Origin: Cyanophora paradoxa
Lineage: Eukaryota; Glaucocystophyceae; Cyanophorales; Cyanophoraceae
Direction of reading: 5' to 3'
Length of the DNA stretch: 64,000 bases
NCBI GenBank assembly: GCA_004431415.1
Contig: QPMI01000709.1
Span: 186,001 to 250,000 of the forward strand
Position numbers and translations under genes: made by a program. Below the pieces are notes generated by a model that was not told the origin of the DNA, ran no database searches, and saw only the letters and a list, made by a program, of their open reading frames with translations. Of this stretch, positions 54,568 through 64,000 are shown piece by piece; the stretch's first letter is position 1, and each line of letters opens with the position of its first letter.

Positions 54568-56728
54568 ATGGGCGACGAACCTGTGACGCCGCGGCGGCGT
54601 AGCTTCTTCGGGTTCGGCCGGCGCAAATCGGAATCGCAGCAAGGACACGCACAGGAGGCGTCGGCAGCGCATCCGTCGACCAGGCCTAGTTACGAACCTC
54701 CGAGCTATGCTCCGCCGTCGATGTCGCACGAGGCGCCGCAGACGCCGCGCGAGCGTCTTCAGCAAGACCTGCTGTGCGAATGCGCTCCCGGCCGCTCGTG
54801 CCGGTGCCTCGACTAACGCATTGGCCAGCGGGACGCCCCGCAACCGGGACGTGGCGGAGACTGAGGCACCGATTACGCCGCGCTCTTCGTCCCGGTACCA
54901 GCAGGGCGGCTTCATCGCGCTTCCCGGTGCCGGCTCGGCCGGCGCTGGCGGACTGCCGAGCGCTTCCTGTGCGAACACATGTCCCCTGCGCTCGCGTAAC
55001 CGCTCACGCGCCCCGCAGCGGCCCCTCCCGCCGTAGGGAGGCCGAACGCCGCCAGCTCGGTTCGACTTCTCGCGCTAAGTGCTCGAGGCGGGCCGTGACT
55101 GACCCGAGCGGCGCAGGGCGCTCAGATCGCGTTCGTGCCGTACCCCGGCTGGCCCTCCCGCATCTGGAACGGATCCGCCGTCTGCGCTGCGGCCCTCCTC
55201 CACTTCGATCACATCGTAACCCTCCCGGGCGATGCCGCGCACCCGCCCGCCCGCCTCGTGCCGACGCGGCCGCAGGCGCACCACCCCCGGCGCTACACCT
55301 CCATGCTCTTTTCCGTCGCTTTCTACGGTACCCTTGACCTTCTTCGACTACGCCCTTTGCGCCTCTGACCCGTACCCAGAGCTGGTGGCCCGCGGCTGCG
55401 TCCGCGTCGTCCGCAGGCAGGGTACGCCGTCTCGCCGCGCGCTGCTCCCCCCCCCCCCGGCCAACGCCGGGGGTAGTGGTTGTGAAGCAGGGGCAGCCGG
55501 CGCGACCGGTGGTGGCCATGGTGAAGGGCCCCTCGGCGGTGCCGAACGGGCTGGCGGCCCTCCAGGAGGTGATGCGGCTCGCGGAGCGGCTGGGCGAGAA
55601 GAAGGGCTCCGTCTACTGGCACGTCGTTGACGAGGCCCAGTGCCTCCAGCGCGGCGAGATCCCCCTCGCCGAGCTCGCCCGCGCCTGCGTCTCCGGCAAG
55701 GTCCGCCCCGTCGATCCTTCCTTCCTCGCCTGGGCGCCCCCCCTCCCCGCCCCTCGCCTGAGCTTTCCTCCCCCCAGCGCATCTTCAAGTTCGTTCTGGC
55801 GGAGCTGAACGGCGTGGGGTACACCACCTCCGGCGTCCGCAAGTCCGGCGTCTGGATCTTCAAGAAGTGCGCCTGTACCCCGGCGCCGCCTTTCCCCCTT
55901 CCCCTTCGGATCTTGAGTTCGGCGGCAGGCACGTGCAGCTCACGGGCAACGGGCTCCAGTGTACGCACGCCGCTTTTTCTTTGTACAGGAAGGAAAAGCG
56001 AAGTTTACCGTACCCCCGCAGCGTTCTCGGACGTGACGGCGTGGCTGACGACGTGCGCGAAGGAGGCGGAGGGGGCGGACCCGGAGCGGGTGCGGGCGCT
56101 CCTCTGGGCGGCCTCCTCGTGCGCCCTCCTCTCCCAGCCCCTCCTCCACCGCGTCCTCGACGGCGCCTTCCTCCACGGCCAGCTCCGGGTACGCCGTCTC
56201 GTTTTGAATTCAAATTCGAAAATTCGAAACGGAGCGTCCGCCGGCAGCTCCCGGCACCGGTGCCGTTCCACGGGCTGGTGGAGGCGCCGGCCTTTATGGC
56301 GCTGCCGGCGCTCTACAAGTCGACGACGGCGGTCGTGGGCAAGAAGGAGCGGAACCTGCAGCCCGACTTCGCCATCTTCGCCCGCTACGGGTTCGCACTG
56401 GACCCCCGCAACGAGACCTCCGGCGCCATCTACCGGGTACCCCCCTTTCCTGCCCCGTTCCCGTTCCCCCTCTCGCCGACGGCCGCCGGGGGCAGCCGCA
56501 AAGCGGGCCGGTGGGGGCGCCGCCGCCGCCCGGGGCCGCCGGCGTGGGCTTCGGGGGGGAGCACTACGCGGAGACGGGCCCCGACGGGGAGGCCAAGGAG
56601 GAGGAGGAGGCCGACGGCTCCGTCTCCTCCGACGACGGTACTTTGCCCCCTTGAGCTCGGGCCGAGGCTCGGCCCTGGCTCGGCTTCGGCATCTGCTCAC
56701 GCCCTCCCGCTCGCGCGCAGACGACTGA
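54568..56728 (+). CDS. Unknown protein, possible PWWP-like module
   Basis: Start MGDEPVTPRRRSFFGFGRRK; exon 2 gives LGTPRNRDVAETEAPITPRS, RYQQGGFIALPGAG. An exon near 55115-55330 reads AQIAFVPYPGWPSRIWNGSA and later RRYTSMLFSVAFYG, which resembles the start and the FFG end of a PWWP domain, but the match is weak. Later exons: QPARPVVAMVKGPSAVPNGL, ALQEVMRLAERLGEKKGSVY, WHVVDEAQCLQRGEIPLAEL, IFKFVLAELNGVGYTTSGVR, FSDVTAWLTTCAKEAEGADP, ALLWAASSCALLSQPLLHRV, FHGLVEAPAFMALPALYKST, NLQPDFAIFARYGFALDPRN, then a Pro-rich and acidic tail ending SVSSDDDD with TGA 56726. Divergent from Aurora (203 bp). Could be two genes, though the splices favour one. Confidence 0.6.
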
Positions 56729-57044
56729 GCGGCGCGCGGTCTCTCCAAGGATGAGGAGACGCTGGGACGCATGTATTGCTGGCCCTTCTCCTACGAGACG
56801 CGATCAGCAGAACTAGTTAGGACGCTGCTGGCCGTTTTTAATATTACATGTTTCATTAAAGGTTTTGGACCCGAGCCCACACGTACGTGCACAACCTGGC
56901 CCCGGGGCCGCTGATGACGCAAGTGGCTGAAAGCGCTAGCTTGCTTCTGTAGTTCACTGAACGGAGACACAGGAGTTTGGAAGGGAAGTGGGGGGTGGGC
57001 GGGAAGTAGAGAGAGTACGGCCGAGCCGGCCGGGAGGGGGTACG
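56729..57044. other. Convergent spacer, unknown gene / WDR54
   Basis: About 316 bp including an A/T-rich patch (AATATTACATG near 56840). No gene supported. Confidence 0.5.
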
Positions 57045-58527
57045 TCATGCGGGGCCCCAGGAGCGGAGGGTCTCGGAGTCGTAGGTCACGGCTGTGAGGA
57101 ACTTGCGGTCGGGGCCGGAGAATTGTACCCCCGTGAGGAGGGCGTTGGGGGCCCGCGCCGAGAACTCCAGCTTCACCTGAGGTGGAGATCAGGGGGGACA
57201 AGGCGGGGAAGGCAGATGGGGGTGAGAGAGGGAAGGCGGCGGGTGGTACGCGCCTCGGGCTGGGGGGAGGCGGTGTAGGACCACACGTGCACGTACTGGT
57301 CCTCGCTCGCCGACGCGATCTGAGAGCAACAGGGGTCGGGGGTGCGAGGATCGGTTTGTTGGGGGTACGGTGCGCACGAGGCCGCGAGAGGGGGAGACGT
57401 CCATCGCGTTGATTGTCCGCGAGTGCGCGTCGATCGCGCACGTCTGCCGGCCGCCGGCTCAGTGAAGGTGGGGGGGAAAGGCGGAAGGGGGTACGGTGCG
57501 CGCCTTCCGCTTGGAGGCCACGTCGAAGATAGCGATGGTGCCGGTGCTGTACCCCGCAGCCAGCTGCCGCTTGCCGTGGAACCCGAGCGACGAGCAGGGG
57601 TGCCTGCCCGGCGCAGTGAGCCGCAGGGGCAGAGCGGCAGGGGCGGGGCGGCTGCGGGGCGCGGCGCACCCGCTGCCGAGGAACGTGCACTGCTTCTCGA
57701 AGCTCCCGGCGGCCCAGACGTGGATGCTCCCCTCGTCGTCCCCGCTGGCGAAGAGCTCGCTGGACTTCTGCGGCCGGCCTCGGCGCCGGCGGCGCGCGGC
57801 GCGAGCGCGGGCGCGGGCGCGCGGAGCGGCCGCACGTCGGAGGCGATGTCGGTGATGGCGAACTTGTGCCCCGTCATCGTCCGCACGAGGGAGAACTCCT
57901 CGCGGTCGGCGAGGAAGACCAGCACCTCGCCCAGCGACGTGCCTGCCCGGCGAACTCAGCCGCGCCGGCGCGCCGCCTGCTGCGCGGCGCGCGGCGAGGC
58001 GGTGCGCACCGACGCAGAGGTACTCCTTCTCCCCGTCCGACACGGAGCAGATGCCCCTGCAGAAGCGCGAGCGGTCTGCGGGCCAGGATCGGCGGGCGGG
58101 CGCGACCAGCGCGGACACTCGGAGCCGCGCCGCACCTGTGCCCTTTGCGACGGGGATCGAGTGGTTGAAAATGAGCCGCGTGCCGTCCTTGTCGAACACC
58201 TGGGCGCGGGCGCGCGTCGGCGGCTGGCGCGCAGGGCGTGCGCGCCGCGCTGCTCACCTGCACGCCGTTCTCGGTCGCCAGCACGAGCAAGACCGCTGAA
58301 CCGATGGTCACGAACTTCGCCTGCATGACTGGCGCGCCATCCTTATAAGCTACGCGCGTCGGAGTGCTTCCCGATGGGTTCTGGACCGCCGCCTCCGGGA
58401 TGAGGACGACCTCGTTCAAGTGCACATAAGCCAGGTGGCTGCCGCCGGACGACAGGTTGTTGAACGCCAGCGAGGGCGAGCCTTTCAACGCGTGGCCCTC
58501 CTTGACGGCCTCAGAGAAGATCCCCAT
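57045..58527 (-). CDS. WDR54: WD-repeat protein, WDR54 homologue
   Basis: Start 58527 (MGIFSEAVKEGHALKGSPSL). The N-terminal NNLS motif and ALLVLATENGVQ-type strand match the WDR54 layout. Repeats follow: VFDKDGTRLIFNHSIPVAKG, RGICSVSDGEKEYLCVG, GEVLVFLADREEFSLVRTMT, GHKFAITDIASD, ELFASGDDEGSIHVWAAGSF, HPCSSLGFHGKRQLAAGYST, GTIAIFDVASKRKA, CAIDAHSRTINAMDVSPSRG, ASASEDQYVHVWSYTA, GVQFSGPDRKFLTAVTYDSE, ending LRSWGPA. Eight short introns; several start with GTACCCC. WDR54 has been linked to signalling and to ciliated lineages; the function here is not established. Confidence 0.85.
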
Positions 58528-58572
58528 CGCTATCTACGAATCTAGGACTACGATGACCCGGCACGGAGGCCA

Positions 58573-58595
58573 AGCCGCGGAGTTTGACGTACCCT
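58573..58595 (+). repeat. 23-bp direct repeat, left copy
   Basis: Identical to 62640-62662 (starts AGCCGCGGAG, ends GACGTACCCT). The two copies bracket the lower-GC secreted-protein gene. Confidence 0.85.
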
Positions 58596-58599
58596 GCTG

Positions 58600-58665
58600 G
58601 ACGGCTTCACGTCTTCAACGTCGTCTTGGAACGTCGTCTTCGTCGTCTTGGACGTCGTCTTGAAA
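58600..58665. repeat. ACGTCGTCTT degenerate tandem repeat
   Basis: Five or so imperfect copies of ACGTCGTCTT in the divergent region between WDR54 and the secreted protein gene. Confidence 0.7.
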
Positions 58666-58816
58666 GGGTCCTTGTTCAAGGACGACACGATCTCTTGACG
58701 CCGTCCGTCACGGTGTTGACTTTTGCACGTATGTAAAGCTCGTTTGAAAGCTAGGCCGCCAGCTAGCATTCGGCCTGCCGATCAGAGTGCACATCGCTGA
58801 CCGATCAGAGTGCGAC

Positions 58817-61335
58817 ATGGCGATGATGAGACCCATCGCTGTCGCGCTCCTTCTCCTCTGTGCGGCTGTCGACGTATTCGCCCGTGAGCGCAGGATGCCC
58901 CGCTAGCTGGCTTGCAATTTCTGCCTTGGATGCAATTAATATAGTGCAATTTCTGCCTTGCAATTGAATTCATGCTTCCTCTCAGAGACACCGATCATCG
59001 TCACTGACGGGTTTGAGCCCGTCATTGGCGGATACGCCACGATCGTCGTGACCGTCAGCGCTCAGTCTACCCGATGTGTCGTTTCCTGCGATGGCGTGCT
59101 CGGTCTGATAACCAGCCTGGACCAGGACTATGCGCCAGCGCCAGCCCCTCAAGGCCGTGCGACACTCAATGGGACCACTGCCAGAGTTCCAGTGCGCTTG
59201 TCCAAGGCTCTCAGCGTCGCAGCGATATCTGATCAGCAAGCCCTGTCCGCGCGCAGGTTCCACTCACGGTCAGCGATTACATGTACATATGCTATGCGAC
59301 TGAGATAATCGGAGGTGTCTCTTTCACCGACGAATCAATGACCGTAATTGTTAGAACGAAGCCATTTCCTCCATCAATTTACATCCCTGCCGACCGTGGC
59401 TTCGTTCCTCTGTCTGGCAATCCGCTTCGGGGTGAGCTCACGCTGACGGTACATCGATTGGCAACGAGAGCAGTCGTGTCATGTTCGGACAACGCCAACC
59501 AAAGCACAATCCCTGTTACAAACGCGGATGCGGATTTCGATGGAGTGGATGCATCCAAGAGCGGTACAACTGCCACAATCCGGGCACGTATATTGAAAGT
59601 ACCTGATCTCGTTGTGCTGATCCTGCAGACAGCTGGCTCTGGCTGCCAATGTAGCCCTGTACAAGTGCAAGGCAACGCAGACCGTCGCTGGCCTTACCTC
59701 GGGTTTTAGTTCTGACGCATACATCACCACGATCCCTAGACCAGATCCTCCTACTTTCAACCTCTCTTCTGCCTTTGCCCTTCTCTATGGAAGCCCCTTG
59801 CGGGTCGATGTATCTCTGTCTGTCAGTGCATCTTCAACGAGAGCAGTAGTTGTGTGCACAGACCTTGACGGGCTGGGTCCATCCATATCCAATGTAGACA
59901 TGGATTACGATGGCATGTCTGCTATACTGTTGGGCACGCGTGCAACAATCGCGGTGCGTTCGTTTTTGCTTATGCATATGCCCGTGATATGCTATATTTC
60001 TGACGAAAACTCGACAGCTTGCTTTGACTGCTGGAAAATACTACAGTTGCACCGCAAAGCAGCGGGTGCTTGGAGTGGACTCGCTCGCCAGCCAGGGGAC
60101 TAGCATCACAACAGTTCCCCCACCTCCAAAGGTCAACACTGCTGGCTTTCTTCTCATGTCAGGCGATCCATTACGAGGTGTCATTTCTCTCCAAGTGCAT
60201 CCAGCGTCCTCAAGAACTGTTGTCGTTTGCACCGATATTGCTTCTGGATTACGTGTTCTGAGTGTGGATGCGGACTACGATGGCACACTTTCCGTCTTGA
60301 CTATATCAGGGGAAATCGCAAGAGCTGATGTCAAGGTGCACTGTTTTCAGTGCTCGTTTCATGATCATCCTTCGACCCTTCCCACACTCGCAGATTGCAC
60401 TTCTGGGAAACAGCCGCTACCAATGCACGGCTACGCAGATGGTTCGGGGGCTGTATCTCTGCCAAGCCTGCCATCCTCTTTGAACACGGTGGCACCCGAA
60501 CCTACAATTGAGACAAAGGGCTTCGTGGTACTGGAGGGTGGATTCGTAACTTTGACCTTGACTGTTCATTTAAATTCAACACGTGCTGTCGTGACATGCA
60601 CATCTTCTGACTCGAACACTCTGGTCAGCAGCTCGGATACAGACTATGATGGCATCTTGTCATCAAAGTTTGGACGGACTGCCTCAGTCAAGGTTCAGAT
60701 TTCGGAAGTGCTAAGCAGTAGTACCAACAACTAAGCCTTGATTATGTGCATACGCCGCAGATTGCACTAATGGGAAACAGCCTCTATCAATGCACGGCTA
60801 CACAGACGGTTGGGGGGGGCATATCTCTGCCAAGCCTACCATCCTCTTTGAACACTGTTGCGCCCGAACCTACTATCCAGACAAAGGGCTTCGTGGTACT
60901 GGAGGGTGGATTTGCAACTGTGACCTTGGCTGTTCATTTGAATTCAACACGTGCTGTCGTGACATGCACATCTTCCGACTCGAACACTCTTGTCAGCAGC
61001 TCGGATACAGACTATGATGGCATCTTGTCATCAAAATTTGGACTGACTGCCTCAGTCAAGGTTCAGATTTTGGAAATGCTAAGCAGTAGTACCAACAACT
61101 AAGCCGTGATTTATGTGCATACGCAGCTGACTTTAGAGGAGAAGAAGGATTACACCTGCAAAGCGATTCAAATGGTGAACAACTCATTCTCTACGCCCAG
61201 TGAAGAGGTCATGCTCAGCACAAAACACGGTATGCTTGCTTGTCACCCGGCATACGTATATATACGCATGCACATGACTCCAGCTCCCGGGAGTCCAGAG
61301 ACGAATACGCAGAGACGCTTCCACTGGATATCTTG
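58817..61335 (+). CDS. Secreted protein of tandem two-Cys beta-sandwich-like modules (one module frameshifted)
   Basis: Exon 1 (58817-58883) encodes a signal peptide, MAMMRPIAVALLLLC then AAVDVFA. Exon 2 from 58986 begins QTPIIVTDGFEPVIGGYATI. About six modules follow, each on an exon bounded by phase-0 introns. Each has a first Cys in YxCxAT (YICYAT, YKCKAT, YSCTAK, YQCTAT), a second in TRAVVxC, a DxDYDG or DxDFDG motif and a closing GxxAxVKV strand. Module 5 (about 60394-60690) and module 6 (about 60765-61060) are nearly identical. Relative to module 6, module 5 has one fewer base in the G-run near 60446, so the normal frame stops early there. The 3' end is uncertain. Base composition is clearly less GC-rich than neighbours. 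An Ig-like or CHB_HEX-like fold is possible but unproven. Confidence 0.65.
60394..61090 (+). repeat. Recent tandem exon duplication (modules 5 and 6)
   Basis: Two direct copies of about 350 bp (starting ATTGCACT at 60394 and 60765), including flanking intron sequence with AAGCAGTAGTACCAACAACT, differ at only scattered positions. Confidence 0.9.
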
Positions 61336-61622
61336 TAAAGGGTGCAATATGCGATCACGGGGCATCTAGGTAGAAGTTCTGATCATTATCAGTTCTTTTA
61401 CCTGGCCTGGGGACCGTTCTCAAATTCAGTACTAGGGTGCCGTTGGAACCAATGCTGTTTGTACAGACATTTACGTCCGTGGGCCTGAAGCCCTGGGCGA
61501 CTCGATATCGAGTGCAGTTGTAGTTGATCATCGTCTTTTTCAAATGTGTACATCTTTCTGTTCAACGGTTCAAATTAAATGTGCGATGTATACGGATGGA
61601 AGATGTGTATCTGGCACACGTG

Positions 61623-62280
61623 CTACCGCTTGATATCCGCCACGTGGAATGACCTCGACCCGATGGCCATGGGCCCGTGCTGCAGTGCCGTGGAGACCTT
61701 TGTCCTGAATTCGAAGGCCTTCGAGAGGGCTGCAGCGACCCCCACGGCCGCCGAGGGCCCGATCACGAAGCCCGATCCGAGGGCCACGGCCGCCCCCAGC
61801 TGCGAAGCCGTCAAGAGGGGAAGGGGTGCAGTGCCGTGGGTTCATGCGCTCGAAGACGAGGCGTATCACGGGGCACGATCTCCTTCTCCGTCGCCGTGAC
61901 CACACCCTTTACGTTCTCCCGAAGGGGAGCGCATTCTTCTTCGAGGCATTCTTCGTGAGCAGGGGTACAGCATTCTTCGAGGGGGTGCGCGAAGGCGGGG
62001 GGGGGGCACCGGGTGAGGACAAGCTGAAGGTGAGGGGGCCGTCTGTGGCACGAGGCGGCCGTCTGTGGCACGAGGCGGCCCTCCACGAAGGAGCGCACCA
62101 CGTCGTCCCCGCGGCCAGGACGCGGATTCCCGGTCGCGCGCCGCGGGCGGCGACGGCTACGTCGGAGACATGCCGTCCCCGCCCCCGGGCCCCAGGAGGG
62201 AGACGGGCTCCTCCTCGAACAGCTCCAGTGCCTGGCGTCAGCCTCCTCGAACAGCTCCAGCTCCTCGAGTCCGGTGGCCT
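61623..62280 (-). CDS. Possible small unknown gene with hydrophobic Gly-rich segment
   Basis: The last frame reads TASQLGAAVALGSGFVIGPS, AAVGVAAALSKAFEFRTK and stops after SFHVADIKR. The GxxxG spacing would suit a transmembrane helix. Upstream candidate exons exist but their splice phases were not confirmed. It may be non-coding. Confidence 0.3.
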
Positions 62281-62639
62281 AGCGGTGAGCCTCAGCAGGG
62301 CGGGCACACGAGGCGGGATGAGCGCCCCGCCGTAAGGCGGGATGAGCCGTCCACGTGGTCGTAAGGCGGGATGAGCGCCCCGCCGCAGGGCGCGGGGTGG
62401 GGTCTCCTTCACGATGCGGGCGCATTTCTGCAGGCGGGGCGGCGTGAGGGGCGGGTCAGAGCGCAGCGCTAGCTGAGGACGTCAGCTGCAGGGTGTTCAA
62501 CGAGCCTGGCCCTTGACGGCTGGAGCGTTCTCAGGCACCACGATGTGGGGGGCGAGGGCCTGTGAACAAGGCACGCAAGAATGTGAACAAGGAACGCAAG
62601 AAAACGAATGGTGCGCAGCGCGCCGCGGCGCGCCGGCTT

Positions 62640-62662
62640 AGCCGCGGAGTTTGACGTACCCT
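62640..62662 (+). repeat. 23-bp direct repeat, right copy
   Basis: Identical to 58573-58595, same orientation, 4067 bp away. Confidence 0.85.
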
Positions 62663-62796
62663 CGGCTTCCACTTCGGCGTGACTTCGCGGCAGCTGTAGC
62701 ACAGCCAGAAACAACTCGCACGTCTCCTCTAGCTAGTCGGCGGACGGCGTGCCCTGAGCGGCCTTGGCGCGAATCTGACGCGGCGGGCGAGCGACC

Positions 62797-64000
62797 ATGC
62801 TAGACCCGGCGCTCGAGCGTGCGCTGAAAGCGCCGGAGGATCGCAAGCTCCTCTTTAAGGTCCGCCCGCCCAAGCCTCGCCCGTGTTCGTCTGCCGACCC
62901 CACCGCGCAGCTCGAAAACGAGCTGTTCGACTTCATCGATGACAAGGCGAGGTGCGTCGCTATCGATTCGACTCCCCGTCGAGCTGCCTCGCGGCCCTCC
63001 CCGTCCCTAGCCTAGTCACGGAGACCCGCGCCCGTCCTGCGCTGTGTACAGCATCGCTTGCGAGCCTCGCCATGGCGCAGGGGCGACGCGCTTCAGTTGC
63101 CGGCGATGAGCAGCTTCCACCGCTCGCTCGTCCAGAAGACGGCGGAGCGCTTCAAGCTGCGCTGCGTGCTGGAGGGGTCCGAGATCAACCCGCAGGTGAT
63201 CATCGAGCGCACTGCGAAGGCCGTCAAGCCCGCGCTGCGCTTCGTCGACTTCGTGCGCACGCCGCCTCGCCCTCGCCCAGCGCCCAGCGCCCAGCGCCCC
63301 GACGCGCGGCCGGCGGCAGATTCCGGATATGTTTGGCAAGCCGCCGCCGGTGACGCGCAAGCCGAAGCGCACGACGCCCAAGCGGCCCGAGCTGGGGCGC
63401 TACGTCCCGCCGTCGCGCCGGAAGCAGGAGCAGGCGGAGGAGGGCGAGGAAGAGGGGGAGGAGGAGGGCGAAGAGGACGAGGAGGACGAGGTCGAGGACG
63501 CGGAGGGCGAGGGCGACGGCGAGGAGGAGGCGGCCGCCGCCGCCGCCGCCGCCGCCGATGACGGGGAAGCTGAGAAGCCCAGCGGCGACAAGAGCGACGA
63601 GAAGCCGCGGAGGAGCGCTGCGAAGGAGGAAAGAGCGCCGGAGGCGGGCGCACCGGAGGGGCACGACGCGCCGCGGGAGCAGAGGCGGCGGGAGCGGGAG
63701 CGCGCGTCGCGGGGCCGCGAGTCGGAGGGCGCGCCGGCGGAGGAGGCGCCGGCCGCCGGCGGGGACCTGCGGAGCCTGATCGAGGCCCGCCGCTCCCGCG
63801 GCCGCGCCAGCGATGCATCCGAGGCCGCCGCCGACGCGCCGGCTGCCACGCCGCCCAAGCCGGCGGCCCCTGCGCTGCGGACCCTCGCGGAGGCGGCGGA
63901 GGGCGGGGAGCCGAGGCAGCAGCGGCCGTCCTCGGGGCGGCCCTTGGGCGGCGCGGAGGCGGCGGCGGCGGCGGCAGCGGAGGGCAAGAAGGGCCGCGGC
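62797..64000 (+). CDS. R3H and SUZ domain RNA-binding protein (3' end outside window)
   Basis: ATG 62797 (MLDPALERALKAPEDRKLLF). Exon 1 continues ENELFDFIDDKA, then exon 2 reads LPAMSSFHRSLVQKTAERFK, matching an R3H domain (single-stranded nucleic-acid binding), then PQVIIERTAKAVKPALRFVD. Exon 3 reads IPDMFGKPPPVTRKPKRTTP, ELGRYVPPSRRKQEQ (SUZ-like), followed by a very long Glu/Ala/Arg-rich disordered region open to the last base (GEAEKPSGDKSDEK, RDLRSLIEARRSRG-like helices). R3H-SUZ proteins (encore/R3HDM family) act in mRNA regulation. Truncated by the window edge. Confidence 0.8.

Larger units (their letters stand above)
61371..62796. other. Region of uncertain coding content
   Basis: No gene can be supported firmly. 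On the minus strand a frame at 61623-61814 (GSGFVIGPSAAVGVAAALSK) is hydrophobic and might be the last exon of a small gene whose earlier exons lie at 61900-62280 (LELFEEEPVSLLGPGG). The joins are not convincing. Short direct repeats occur: GTCTGTGGCACGAGGCGGCC twice at 62041-62080, TCGAACAGCTCCAG twice at 62215-62265, and GTAAGGCGGGATGAGC twice at 62330-62375. Confidence 0.4.

Overview
This is nuclear DNA of a GC-rich (roughly two-thirds G+C) eukaryote with short spliceosomal introns. Nearly every gene is split by GT-AG introns of about 40-110 nt whose branch site (CTGAC, CTCAC or CTAAC) lies about 8-15 nt before the acceptor. Gene content is eukaryotic: cytosolic-type leucyl-tRNA synthetase, Aurora kinase, WDR54, APE2, F-box/LRR, SET and R3H proteins. 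A DUF2358 protein has a plastid-type presequence without an ER signal, with a Phe near its start. This points to a primary-plastid alga; I favour a glaucophyte- or red-type lineage over a green plant, but the species is not identifiable from sequence alone.

Layout. 0-6 kb: an HMGN-like nucleosome-binding protein (+) converging on LARS (-). 6-8.5 kb: palindrome-rich intergenic DNA. 8.5-12.1 kb: two paralogous unknown genes tail to tail, sharing a 333-bp near-identical gene-conversion tract. 13.5-17.7 kb: a LicD/fukutin-type gene (-) divergent from an ATP-grasp/SET fusion (+). 18.9-25.6 kb: the plastid DUF2358 gene (-) divergent from a large LRR-coiled-coil gene (+). 26-37 kb: a glycerol-1-phosphate-dehydrogenase-like enzyme (-), an unknown coiled-coil gene (+), a Rubisco-LSMT-like SET methyltransferase (-), a membrane-anchored class I methyltransferase (-) and a Ser/Pro-rich protein (+). 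37.8-45.7 kb: class II aldolase (-), APE2 (+), membrane-anchored GH1 glycosidase (-), a small acidic protein (+) and a CDC25/ACR2-type rhodanese phosphatase (-). 46.8-52.0 kb: an F-box/LRR gene (-) whose first intron is filled by a complete CACTA-type DNA transposon (48756-51817). 52.6-58.5 kb: Aurora kinase (-), an unknown possibly PWWP-containing gene (+) and WDR54 (-). 58.8-61.4 kb: a lower-GC secreted protein built from tandemly duplicated exons, one copy frameshifted. 62.8 kb to the end: an R3H-SUZ RNA-binding protein (+), cut by the window edge.

Most neighbouring genes alternate strand, giving divergent pairs separated by about 185-350 bp (probable bidirectional promoters) and close convergent pairs (42 bp between APE2 and GH1). 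There is no operon, CRISPR array, rRNA or convincing tRNA. Exon joins given to the base were checked by reading frame; other genes are given as outer CDS limits with introns inside.
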